64,000 nt of DNA, taken from assembly GCA_963662675.2 (NCBI GenBank), contig CAXXHP010000002.1, forward strand, positions 558,001 through 622,000, in the 5' to 3' direction. Numbering within the stretch: position 1 is the stretch's first letter; each line of letters begins with the position of its first letter. Source of the DNA: G963662675 sp963662675. GTDB taxonomy: Bacteria; Bacteroidota; Bacteroidia; Bacteroidales; Prolixibacteraceae. Shown piece by piece: positions 16,425-24,541 of the stretch. The translations under genes were made by a program, and so were the position numbers. The notes beneath the pieces were generated by a model. That model ran no database searches. It worked only from the letters and a program-made list of their open reading frames with translations, and was not told the origin of the DNA.

Positions 16425-19400
16425 TCAAGGAGTCAGATAGTATGCTTTGTACATTTCTAGATATTCTGAAATGTTCTTATTCTCAGTGAATATTGAATAG
16501 TTTTCTTTTGAGATGATGAAATTTCTGTAGTTCACCTCTGTTAAAATTCCATACACCTGATTGTTTCTTACAATGCTACGTAAATATTGCATTGCTACTT
16601 CTTTGCTTTCAAATCCGGAAACTTTTATAAGGTTATTTTGAGCATCCAATGCTGATTGCTCTGTAGATAAAGAAAGGGACGAATAAGTTTGTTGGTTAAA
16701 CATTTCAACTGCAGTTTTAACACTTTCGCTATTAATTTCTTCCCTTGGTATAACGAGTATAAAATAATGATCACCAGTTGTTTCAGTCTTGTAAGAGCCT
16801 TCATATTCCGGTATCTCAACTCTGGTGGCTGCTGGTGCTGCAGACGTTTGTGTGATTTCCGTTTTTGCAGGTTCACTTGCCGGTCCTTCAAATTCACCAC
16901 TTATATAATAATCACGGAAAAAGTCCATGTAGTTATCCATTTCTGCGTTTTCAACCAGTTTTTCCAAATTATCATCAGTAATGATAAAGTTTCGGTAGCT
17001 TCTTGTTTCCAGCTCTTTAAAAAGTCGTCGGGTTGCAACTACCTGACGGAAATAAACCACTGCTTGTCGGATATCTGTTAATGGTTTAATCACGAGAAGT
17101 TTGTATTCTCCAACAGACAGTTGCTGCATCGTTAGGTTGTAGTCATCAAAGTTTGATCGATTATAAGACGTGAAGTCAGGCATTAAATTTCGGAGATCAA
17201 AAGAGGCATCGTTAACAGCAATGACAAAATTTTGTGAAGCTTCGTTGTCTTTTGTGAAAGAGGCTTTCCCGGTTTCTGCTTTTACAACAACAAAAGTGCC
17301 TCGTTCTTCTAGTTGGTTTTCCTCTTTCTGTGCTTGAGCCATTAATTCCTCAGGCTCAGGTAGTTCATCTTCGGGGAAGTCGCTGCCAATAAATCGACTG
17401 TAGTTTTTAATGAAAAACTTGAGATAATCTGTGTAATTATTGTCTGACAATATTTCCCGGTAATTATAGGAAGAAGCAACCATGTTCAGATAATCAACAT
17501 CATTTAATGTCTCAAATACTTCCCGGTTTCGGATAATGGAGCGGAAATAAATTAAACTTTGTTCTTTGTTTTCCAATGATCGGACAATAAGTAGGCTTGT
17601 CTGGGAATTCAGGTTTTCTGTTTCAAGATCAAAATCGATCTTGGTGTAGTGGTCAATATTGTAATTGGCAATATCAAATTTCAGTCGGTTAATATCAATG
17701 TTGGCAGTTCGAGGATAAGCTATCACAAAGTAGTGGAGCAAGTCCTCGTCGTATGAGAATTTACCTCCAAATTCATCTGTTTCTGCCTGATCTTCAAGTA
17801 AGATCTCTTCATTTTGAATTTCTTCATTTAAATACCCCATGGCTACCAGTTGTTGGTAGTTCACAAGGGTGCTGTCCTGTATAAGTTTATAAATACTTTC
17901 AGCGAGGGGCTTTGTCGGACTTTCAGGATATGTATTGATGTAGTTCTCTAATCCTTTACCAAACTGGTCAAGATCTGTTTGTGTTCCTTCCGAAATAGTA
18001 TTAATAAAGGCTACTTTGGGTAAAAGCACACTATCTGGATCCATGCTCATGATTTGTCTGGAAATTGTCCCTGCATCAGCGTATTGCCCTTGTTTGTAGT
18101 TGTAAAATGCTTGCTGGTAAAGATTGTTTAGGCTATCGTTGCGTGCTTCCAGTTCAATAAAATAATTTGGATTGATGAGGTATTTCGCATACTTGCTTTC
18201 CGGAAAGTTGTTGATAATTATATTTCTGTAATAGTCTGATTTTTCGGTGTTCCCAATTTGTGCGTGCAAATCCCAAAGCTCAAAATAGGTTATTAATTGG
18301 TAGGTGTTATTTTCATACCTAAGCAGCAAATCTTCATAGGATTCTATGGCACGTTCATAATTTTCAAAATCTTGTTCAAAAATTCGCCCTGCATTAAATA
18401 GAGCATCCCTTATTTTTAGGTGAGAAGTTTTCATCGCTTCTTCCGTCATTGGGAGATCCTGAGTATAATACTCCCGACTCAGGCGATCATCTATTTTAGT
18501 AACTTTAGGTTCGTCGGTTGCCGTTTTTTCAGCATTATTACTATCGTCTTCAACTAGATCAATTGTTGTATTAGATGAATTTTTATTTTTTCTTCTCCAG
18601 TTATCTTCAAGTTTTCGTTCGCCCCATATTTGCTTAAATTCGACCTTCCCATAGGTTGAAGTTGTTGTATTGTAAAAATACCAGCCTGAGCCTGAATTTT
18701 GCTGGCTTAAGCCAAGTCTGCTTTGGTTCGCACGATAATAACTGCTATTAGATTGGTTTAATGCCAAAGCTTGTTGTTGTCGTAATTCTTCTTCTCGTGC
18801 CTCCTCAATCCATTGGCTAATTTGTTCATTTCGCTCGGCCTCGCTCATTAGGGCAATACGTTGCAGGCTGTCCTCAAGTTCAATCGTATACAGATTATCC
18901 GTTAGCCGTGTTAGGCTGCTATATCTTTCAGAGATAGTGGTGTAATTAGGATATTCCGTGTCAATTACAACCATTGCGCTGTCGTAATAACTTTGGGATC
19001 CCTTGTAATTTTGTTCGTCAAAATAAATATCAGCAAGAGTCAGGCACGATAAAGCGCGTTGGTAGGTGTTGATACTGCTGTTTGCTACTGATTTAATGTA
19101 ATTATCAATGGCTGTCTTTTTATTACCCTCCTTCGAAAATATATTTCCCAATGCAAAATATATCTGATCCTGATATTCAATATTTTTATCATCACGAAGC
19201 ATTTTCCGCAATTCTTTCTTTAGCTTTTCTCCATCGGCATTTCCGGTGAATGCATCTGCCGCATTTATTCTTGCGTTAAAAGCCATTACATATGCGGGGT
19301 TCATTTTGGAGATCTCGCGGAAAGTCGAAGATGCAAGCTCGTCTTTACCCGTTTCCTTATACAGTTGAGCCAGAATGTATTTATATCTGATTTTGTTTTC

Positions 19401-20117
19401 CTTCCGATGAGATTTTTCAATAGCAACTTTTAATTGAGGGATGGCATCATCATACTCTCTCAGGCGGATATGAAAATCAGCAACTGCTAGCGAAAAACTT
19501 TCATCAAGACGTTGAGGGAAGGCCTCAGTTGCGTCAATATTCTGGATAATTTCCAGAGCATCATTATATCTTTCAAACTCAGTGTAGCTGCGAATCATCC
19601 ATACATATGCTTCGTACTTCGATTCTTCTTCGCTGAATTTGCGGACGACATATGAAAAATTCTCAAGGGCTGAGACATAGTTTTTTTGATAGAAATAGGC
19701 TTTCCCCATGAGGATGTAGCTATCATCGATCCAATTGTTGTACTCCTCTTTACTAGCTAGCCTTTTATACGCTTCTGACCTATTTCCCCTACGTTTGGGT
19801 TTTTGGGTTATTGAGTGGATGTTGATTAATTTGGATGCCTTAAGGATGGCTGTTTCCATATCAGCCGATGAAACTTGCTCTGTGCCGGGTTGGCTTGATT
19901 TGTAGATTGGCAGAAGCTCCGTGAAATCATCTTCTACCGAGTTATTTATCTTGTTAACACCGGTTTTCAAGCTTTCTTTTCCATTAAAGTAGACATTGTA
20001 ATGGGAGGTTACATTGTGGTAAGTTCGTGAAGTCCAGGTGTTTTTTTCTGTTGAGCATCCACCAGCAATTACCAGTAGAATAAACAGCAGGAATATATTT
20101 TGTATAATTTTTTTCAA
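16425..20117 (-). CDS. porW: PorW/SprE-type T9SS lipoprotein with three-fold C-terminal repeat
   Basis: 1230-aa lipoprotein (lipobox AGGC, Cys 21) needed for type IX secretion and gliding in characterised Bacteroidota (PorW in Porphyromonas, SprE in Flavobacterium). Recognisable features: NVTSHYNVYFNGKESL (35-50), TPR-like helices over about 130-390, a Glu/Gln-rich coiled stretch (420-455), and the family block around 478-510 with GWYFYN, WGERKLEDNWRR. More TPR-like units follow at about 565-780. The tail has three copies of a roughly 115-residue module at about 790-906, 956-1072 and 1113-1228, each beginning with (Y/N)F(V/I)(I/L), then Y(F/L)R..(V/I), then (Y/F)RNFI or similar and ending in a Tyr-rich helix. 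PorW is about 600 aa and SprE about 870 aa, so this one is long. It is 160 nt upstream of porX on the same strand. Confidence 0.9.
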   Translation of the reverse strand: MKKIIQNIFLLFILLVIAGGCSTEKNTWTSRTYHNVTSHYNVYFNGKESLKTGVNKINNSVEDDFTELLPIYKSSQPGTEQVSSADMETAILKASKLINIHSITQKPKRRGNRSEAYKRLASKEEYNNWIDDSYILMGKAYFYQKNYVSALENFSYVVRKFSEEESKYEAYVWMIRSYTEFERYNDALEIIQNIDATEAFPQRLDESFSLAVADFHIRLREYDDAIPQLKVAIEKSHRKENKIRYKYILAQLYKETGKDELASSTFREISKMNPAYVMAFNARINAADAFTGNADGEKLKKELRKMLRDDKNIEYQDQIYFALGNIFSKEGNKKTAIDNYIKSVANSSINTYQRALSCLTLADIYFDEQNYKGSQSYYDSAMVVIDTEYPNYTTISERYSSLTRLTDNLYTIELEDSLQRIALMSEAERNEQISQWIEEAREEELRQQQALALNQSNSSYYRANQSRLGLSQQNSGSGWYFYNTTTSTYGKVEFKQIWGERKLEDNWRRKNKNSSNTTIDLVEDDSNNAEKTATDEPKVTKIDDRLSREYYTQDLPMTEEAMKTSHLKIRDALFNAGRIFEQDFENYERAIESYEDLLLRYENNTYQLITYFELWDLHAQIGNTEKSDYYRNIIINNFPESKYAKYLINPNYFIELEARNDSLNNLYQQAFYNYKQGQYADAGTISRQIMSMDPDSVLLPKVAFINTISEGTQTDLDQFGKGLENYINTYPESPTKPLAESIYKLIQDSTLVNYQQLVAMGYLNEEIQNEEILLEDQAETDEFGGKFSYDEDLLHYFVIAYPRTANIDINRLKFDIANYNIDHYTKIDFDLETENLNSQTSLLIVRSLENKEQSLIYFRSIIRNREVFETLNDVDYLNMVASSYNYREILSDNNYTDYLKFFIKNYSRFIGSDFPEDELPEPEELMAQAQKEENQLEERGTFVVVKAETGKASFTKDNEASQNFVIAVNDASFDLRNLMPDFTSYNRSNFDDYNLTMQQLSVGEYKLLVIKPLTDIRQAVVYFRQVVATRRLFKELETRSYRNFIITDDNLEKLVENAEMDNYMDFFRDYYISGEFEGPASEPAKTEITQTSAAPAATRVEIPEYEGSYKTETTGDHYFILVIPREEINSESVKTAVEMFNQQTYSSLSLSTEQSALDAQNNLIKVSGFESKEVAMQYLRSIVRNNQVYGILTEVNYRNFIISKENYSIFTENKNISEYLEMYKAYYLTP

Positions 20118-20490
20118 TCCGTAATATTTTGCACTGTAGGATAAACTAAATATTTCAAATTATATTGTTTCTATCTCGGGTAAAATCGGGAAAACAAAGT
20201 GCAATGAGAATACTTGTTTTTCAAGCCTTTTGAGGCGCATTGATGTCAGTTTTACTACAGCCTTTTATCAGCTTACAATAATACAAAAAACGAGTTAGAT
20301 AGTTGGAGCGAAAATGCGAATTTGAGAAATTCTATTTCATTAGGTAGAATAATGTTCCACGAGATTTCGTATCAGAAGATCTTTGTGCTTACTCCATCAT
20401 GGAGGGCTTGATTTTTAGTCAATCCTCCATGAGGAAAATGCATCTTACTTCATTAATTTCAGGTACTTGTTTTTGGAAAAAAATGAGTGC
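20118..20490. other. Intergenic stretch upstream of porW, with a hairpin
   Basis: 373 bases between the mrp stop and the porW start, both on the minus strand. It should hold the porW promoter; I see no exact TAnnTTTG box. The only structure is the hairpin at 20398-20431. Confidence 0.5.
20398..20431. repeat. Hairpin after mrp
   Basis: Arms CATGGAGG and CCTCCATG with an inner TTGA/TCAA pairing. A third CTCCAT lies just before it, so an alternative short hairpin can form. No T run follows on the minus strand, so its role as mrp terminator is uncertain. Confidence 0.45.
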
Positions 20491-21606
20491 TTACTTTTTG
20501 CTGATTTTCACTTTTTTGGTTGGGTCGATTGCTGAATTCCGTTTTTCAACTTGCTTAATTGTATTGGCAGCAAGTTCTAGAAAAGCTTTCCCCATGGGTG
20601 ATTTTTCGTCAGCAGCAATGGGTTTCCCCTCATCGCCACCTTCTCGAATGCTCTGCACAATCGGTATTTGTCCTAACAAGGGCAAGTCCATCTTTTCTGC
20701 CAGATCTTTCCCTCCATTTTTCCCGAATATATAGTATTTGTTGTCAGGGAGTTCTTCCGGAGTAAACCAGGCCATGTTTTCTACAAGTCCTAAAACGGGC
20801 ACATCAACTGTTTTTCCGCGGAACATACTAACGCCTTTTATTACGTCTGCTAAGGCAACATCTTGTGGTGTTGTTACGATAACTGCACCAGTCACCGGGA
20901 CGGTTTGTACAAGGGTAAGGTGAATATCGCTTGTTCCCGGAGGAAGGTCAATGAGCAGATAATCCAGTTCGCCCCAATGGCCATCGGTAATAAGCTGTTT
21001 TAGTGCATTTGAGGCCATTGGTCCACGCCAAACCAGTGCATCTTCAGTGGCTACAAAAAAACCGATTGAGAGAATTTTCACGCCAAACTGCTCTACAGGT
21101 TGAATGACTTCGCGTCCGTCAACTTTGTCACCCAATGGTCGGATGTTTTCAGCGCCAAACATTTTCGGAATTGAAGGGCCAAAGATATCAGCATCAATTA
21201 AGCCAACTTTAGCCCCGGTTTTAGCCATGGCTACAGCCAAATTTACGGCAATGGTTGATTTTCCAACGCCACCTTTACCCGAAGCCACAGCGATGATGTT
21301 TTTTACTTTTGGTAGAATTGGTCGTTCCATTTGGTGAATAGCTTTTGCTGTAATGTTTCCCCGAACTTCCACTTCAGAACCAAGCGAATTTTCGATTGCA
21401 GCAACACATGCCTTTTTTACTGTTTCAATATTCGTATCATCAGAACGTTGAAAAACCAAGGAGAAACTTACTTTTTTGCCAGCAATACGTATTTCTTGTA
21501 CCATATCCATAGAAACGATATCTTCTTCAGATCCTGGAAACTTTACTAAACGTAAGGCATCAGTAACATTTTTTGGAACAATTAATTTGCGAGGTATATC
21601 TGCCAT
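20491..21606 (-). CDS. mrp: Mrp/ApbC-type iron-sulfur cluster carrier ATPase
   Basis: 371-aa cytosolic P-loop NTPase that transfers Fe-S clusters. Residues about 1-85 are a MIP18/DUF59 domain; the MinD/Mrp domain follows with the deviant Walker A ASGKGGVGKST, DADIFGPSIPKMFG, the switch segment YLLIDLPPGTSDIHLT and GLVENMAWF. In many Mrp proteins a CxxC near the C terminus binds the cluster; here the region after GLVENMAWF (TPEELPDNKYYIFGKNGG) has no CxxC, a variation seen in some Bacteroidota forms but worth noting. Last gene of the ricT-gldH-trmB-ATL-mrp operon, 11 nt after the ATL gene. Confidence 0.93.
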   Translation of the reverse strand: MADIPRKLIVPKNVTDALRLVKFPGSEEDIVSMDMVQEIRIAGKKVSFSLVFQRSDDTNIETVKKACVAAIENSLGSEVEVRGNITAKAIHQMERPILPKVKNIIAVASGKGGVGKSTIAVNLAVAMAKTGAKVGLIDADIFGPSIPKMFGAENIRPLGDKVDGREVIQPVEQFGVKILSIGFFVATEDALVWRGPMASNALKQLITDGHWGELDYLLIDLPPGTSDIHLTLVQTVPVTGAVIVTTPQDVALADVIKGVSMFRGKTVDVPVLGLVENMAWFTPEELPDNKYYIFGKNGGKDLAEKMDLPLLGQIPIVQSIREGGDEGKPIAADEKSPMGKAFLELAANTIKQVEKRNSAIDPTKKVKISKK

Positions 21607-21617
21607 TATTGTATTGT

Positions 21618-21953
21618 TTAAAGTTCAATTTCTAATTCTTTGCCCGGATCCCAATGCAATTTGTAAAAATCCATAATCTCGTCATTCTCTATGCGAATCC
21701 CTTCATTTTCGAGAAGCTTCTGCATGGCTTCCGGATGTCCGAAATGGTGCTTGCCGGTGAGTAGTCCTTTGGAGTTTACAACACGGTGGGCAGGAACATA
21801 AAACGGATGAGAGTGAGCTTTGTTCATGGCCCAGCCAACCATTCGTGCAGAACGTCCTGTCCCCAGATAACGGGCAATTGCTCCATAGCTAGTTACCCTT
21901 CCAAGTGGCACTAGTCTAACTACTTCATACACCAGTTCGAAAAAATCATCCAT
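21618..21953 (-). CDS. Alkyltransferase-like protein (MGMT fold, no catalytic Cys)
   Basis: 111-aa small DNA-binding protein of the O6-alkylguanine-DNA alkyltransferase fold. The helix-turn-helix and Arg finger region (GRVTSYGAIARYLG...RSARMVGWAMN) is intact, but the active-site PCHRV reads PAHRV (Ala 55), so it cannot accept an alkyl group. This is the hallmark of alkyltransferase-like (ATL) proteins, which bind O6-alkylguanine and hand the lesion to nucleotide excision repair. It sits between trmB (2 nt gap) and mrp (11 nt gap) in one operon. Length fits ATL proteins (about 100-120 aa). Confidence 0.9.
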   Translation of the reverse strand: MDDFFELVYEVVRLVPLGRVTSYGAIARYLGTGRSARMVGWAMNKAHSHPFYVPAHRVVNSKGLLTGKHHFGHPEAMQKLLENEGIRIENDEIMDFYKLHWDPGKELEIEL

Positions 21954-21955
21954 AC

Positions 21956-22696
21956 TTATTCACGTGCTATCCGTCCAAAACTTCGATATGGATCTAATTC
22001 AATTTCGACATCCGGTTCTCGAAGTGGTTCATTATGGCTTAATCTAAAAGACAAGTATTTAATTGGAATTCCACGATCTTTCCATTGCTTTTCATAAAAA
22101 GTTTGTATGGAAAGTACTTCAGTCAACAAGTCGGAATGGTAAAGATCTTCAGTCTCGGCAAGAATTTGAAACCCATTCTCTTTAACCATCTCCAAGGTAT
22201 ATTGATATTGAAAATTGCTGTCTGTTTTTAAATGAATGATACCATTTTCTCCCATGATCCTTCGGTACATCTCCATAAAGTTAGTTGCAGTTAGTCTTTT
22301 TCTAGTGCTTTTCATTTGTGGATCCGGAAAGGTGATCCATATTTGTTCCACCTCTTTCGCTTCGAAAAACCGATCAGTTATTTCAATGCTAGTTCGTAAA
22401 AAGCCAACATTTTTGATGTTTTGGTCTAAAGCATCTTTGGCGCCCTTCCACATTCTGGCTCCTTTTATATCAACACCGATGAAATTTTTATCAGGCATAT
22501 AATTGGCTAGAGACACTGCATATTCGCCTTTCCCACATCCCAATTCCAGGATCAGCGGATTTTCATTCTTGAAAAATTCTTGGCTCCATTTTCCTTTCAG
22601 GTTGTGATCCGGTTGATCAGGAGAATAAAAGGGGGCCTGAACCACATTCTCGAAAATTGCCAGATCGGCAAACTTCTTCAACTTATTCTTTCCCAC
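21956..22696 (-). CDS. trmB: tRNA (guanine-N7-)-methyltransferase TrmB
   Basis: 246-aa SAM-dependent enzyme that makes m7G46 in tRNA. SAM-binding motif LILELGCGKGEYAVSLA, the acidic GVDIKGARMW strand and the signature ITFPDPQMKSTRKRLT (counterpart of FPDPWPKxRHxKRR, in its Bacteroidota variant) are all present, as is HLKTDSNFQYQYT. No signal peptide or membrane segment. It lies 7 nt after gldH and 2 nt before the ATL gene on the minus strand. Confidence 0.94.
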   Translation of the reverse strand: MGKNKLKKFADLAIFENVVQAPFYSPDQPDHNLKGKWSQEFFKNENPLILELGCGKGEYAVSLANYMPDKNFIGVDIKGARMWKGAKDALDQNIKNVGFLRTSIEITDRFFEAKEVEQIWITFPDPQMKSTRKRLTATNFMEMYRRIMGENGIIHLKTDSNFQYQYTLEMVKENGFQILAETEDLYHSDLLTEVLSIQTFYEKQWKDRGIPIKYLSFRLSHNEPLREPDVEIELDPYRSFGRIARE

Positions 22697-22703
22697 GCGT
22701 TAA

Positions 22704-23165
22704 TTAATTTATCTTTTCAATGCGAAAACCTATGTCTTGAATTCCTTTGAGTTTGGTTGATCGCATGCCTTGTTTAATGGATATGCTATATTCTCCGGCA
22801 ACCGGGAAGAATATATTTTGCTTGTATGAAAACTGATTGTCGAAAAGATCTCCAATTCCGCTGCCGGTCCATTTTCCCGTTTTGTCAGCCAAAGTATATT
22901 CAATCGTGTCCGTCAGCATTGTCCCATCGGGAGATGTTATGTCAATAAAAAGCCAGATGTTGCTGTTTGGATATTTACTATTGTTTCGTATGTTCACAAG
23001 CAAATTGCATCCTTGTTCAGTATTATCCAGATTGATCGAAAAAACGGCTGCAGAGTCTTTATGCCAGCCATCTGTCTCAATTGTCTCATATTCCTCAAAA
23101 ACCCTGTTTGAGTCGCACGAAGCAAAGATGAATGTCAGTAGTGTCAGAAAAATTAGTGTTCTCAT
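22704..23165 (-). CDS. gldH: Gliding motility lipoprotein GldH
   Basis: 153-aa lipoprotein: signal peptide MRTLIFLTLLTFIFASC with Cys 17 as the lipid anchor. The mature part matches GldH: an early VFEEYETIETDGW segment, IRNNSKYPNSNIWLFIDI..PDG, and GDLFDNQF..KQNIFFPVAGEYSISIKQGMR. GldH is required for gliding in Flavobacterium johnsoniae, yet many non-gliding Bacteroidota keep it, so it is not proof of motility. Its ATG overlaps the ricT stop by four bases, a conserved arrangement. Confidence 0.92.
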   Translation of the reverse strand: MRTLIFLTLLTFIFASCDSNRVFEEYETIETDGWHKDSAAVFSINLDNTEQGCNLLVNIRNNSKYPNSNIWLFIDITSPDGTMLTDTIEYTLADKTGKWTGSGIGDLFDNQFSYKQNIFFPVAGEYSISIKQGMRSTKLKGIQDIGFRIEKIN

Positions 23166-24301
23166 TTCTGATCTTTGTTTGGTCGTCTGTTTCCTGGATT
23201 TTTCTTAAACTGTCGTTTCTTTTTGCGAGATCTCCCTTTAGGTTGATCAAAACGAGTCAGGCTGTCTTGAGATAAAACATCTTCATATTCTTTGGGTTTG
23301 GCGATTGTTTTTTCCTCAGGCTCGTTTAAAAGCATGTTCGGTTTTTTCCCTTTTTTATTCAGCTTAATAATTTCTTTAACTCGGTCAATTGGAACAGCTA
23401 CTGGCCCTGTTGAACTTGGCGAGTTTTCTGTATAGAACATTACTCGGTTAAAGATGTCTGTTTTGAAAAAGTAATATTGTGCTTTTTCTGTATATAAGGA
23501 AATATTGTTTGGCGGGAAGTCTCTTTGGGCGTCAATATAAGAATCGACTTCGAAATTCAGACAACATTTAAGTTTTCCACATTGTCCGGCTAGTTTTTGT
23601 GGGTTAAGCGAGATCTCCTGGTAACGTGCAGCGTTGGTTGTTACAGAAACAAAATTACTAATCCAGGTGCCACAGCAAAGTTCACGACCACAAGGACCAA
23701 TTCCTCCAATGCGTCCTGCTTCCTGACGTGCTCCAATTTGTTTCATTTCAATCCGTATCCGGAAAGTTTCAGCCAAAACTTTAATAAGTTGCCTAAAGTC
23801 AACACGTCCTTCAGCAATATAGTAGAAAATAGCTTTGGTTCTGTCTCCTTGATATTCAACATCTCCAATTTTCATGTCAAGCCCAAGATCTGCGGTGATC
23901 TGCCTTGATTTTATCATTGTCTCATGTTCAAGGCTCATTGCCTCTTTCCATTTGTCAATGTCTACCTGCTTGGCTTTACGGTAAACTTTTCTTAATTCTC
24001 CGTTGATTAAGGTTACCTTATGCTTTTTCATCTGGTGCTTTACCAGTTCACCTATCAGGCTTACAACGCCAATATCATGACCCGGATTTGCCTCTACAGC
24101 AACAATGTCCCCCGTCTTCAGTTTTAGGTTGTTTGCATTCTTAAAGTAATCTTTGCGTGTATTTTTAAATCGAACCTCAATGATGCCTTCATTGTCAGCT
24201 ATATTTGCGACATCGCTTAACCAGTCATATACTTCAAGTTTGGCACATGTCCCGGCTTGCTTTCTGCAACATCCTCGGTCAATAGTTAAGTTGTCATCCA
24301 T
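23162..24301 (-). CDS. ricT: PSP1-domain protein, RicT/YaaT type
   Basis: 379-aa cytoplasmic protein. The PSP1 domain (about 30-260) has EVEAN-like GDIVAVEANPGHDIG and the cysteine cluster GPCGRELCCGTW and QCGKLKCCLNFEVDSY; in Bacillus the matching RicT cysteines help hold 4Fe-4S clusters in the RicAFT complex. An extra N-terminal cysteine group (RGCCRKQAGTC, about 10-19) and a very basic tail (RKKKRQFKKNPGNRR) are present. Bacillus ricT adjoins holB; here a kinase gene on the other strand separates them. First gene of the five-gene minus-strand operon, with a candidate -7 box at 24362-24369. RicA/RicF partners are not visible, so the role in Bacteroidota is inferred only. Confidence 0.88.
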   Translation of the reverse strand: MDDNLTIDRGCCRKQAGTCAKLEVYDWLSDVANIADNEGIIEVRFKNTRKDYFKNANNLKLKTGDIVAVEANPGHDIGVVSLIGELVKHQMKKHKVTLINGELRKVYRKAKQVDIDKWKEAMSLEHETMIKSRQITADLGLDMKIGDVEYQGDRTKAIFYYIAEGRVDFRQLIKVLAETFRIRIEMKQIGARQEAGRIGGIGPCGRELCCGTWISNFVSVTTNAARYQEISLNPQKLAGQCGKLKCCLNFEVDSYIDAQRDFPPNNISLYTEKAQYYFFKTDIFNRVMFYTENSPSSTGPVAVPIDRVKEIIKLNKKGKKPNMLLNEPEEKTIAKPKEYEDVLSQDSLTRFDQPKGRSRKKKRQFKKNPGNRRPNKDQK

Positions 24302-24361
24302 AATTTAATTGGTTACCACTGAATCATTTTTGATTGCAGTAAAAAGCCGAAGCTAAGAATA

Positions 24362-24369
24362 CAAAAATA
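24362..24369 (-). promoter_or_regulatory. -7 box TATTTTTG for the ricT-gldH operon
   Basis: Exact TAnnTTTG on the minus strand, about 60 nt before the ricT start, inside the 240-nt gap that separates ricT from the divergent kinase gene. It would give the operon its own promoter. The motif is A/T-rich and can occur by chance. Confidence 0.35.
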
Positions 24370-24541
24370 GTCAATAATGCTGATATACAAAGTTGGATTA
24401 GTTCAGGTTTGTATTTTATTGAGTATGGATATGATATAAACGTCTTTGATCGTCTTTTTCGTAGCAGGGCATAGATATCATACATGCTGTCTGGGTCATG
24501 AAAAAAAGTATTAATTTTAGATAGGTTTCCAAGACTGTTAT

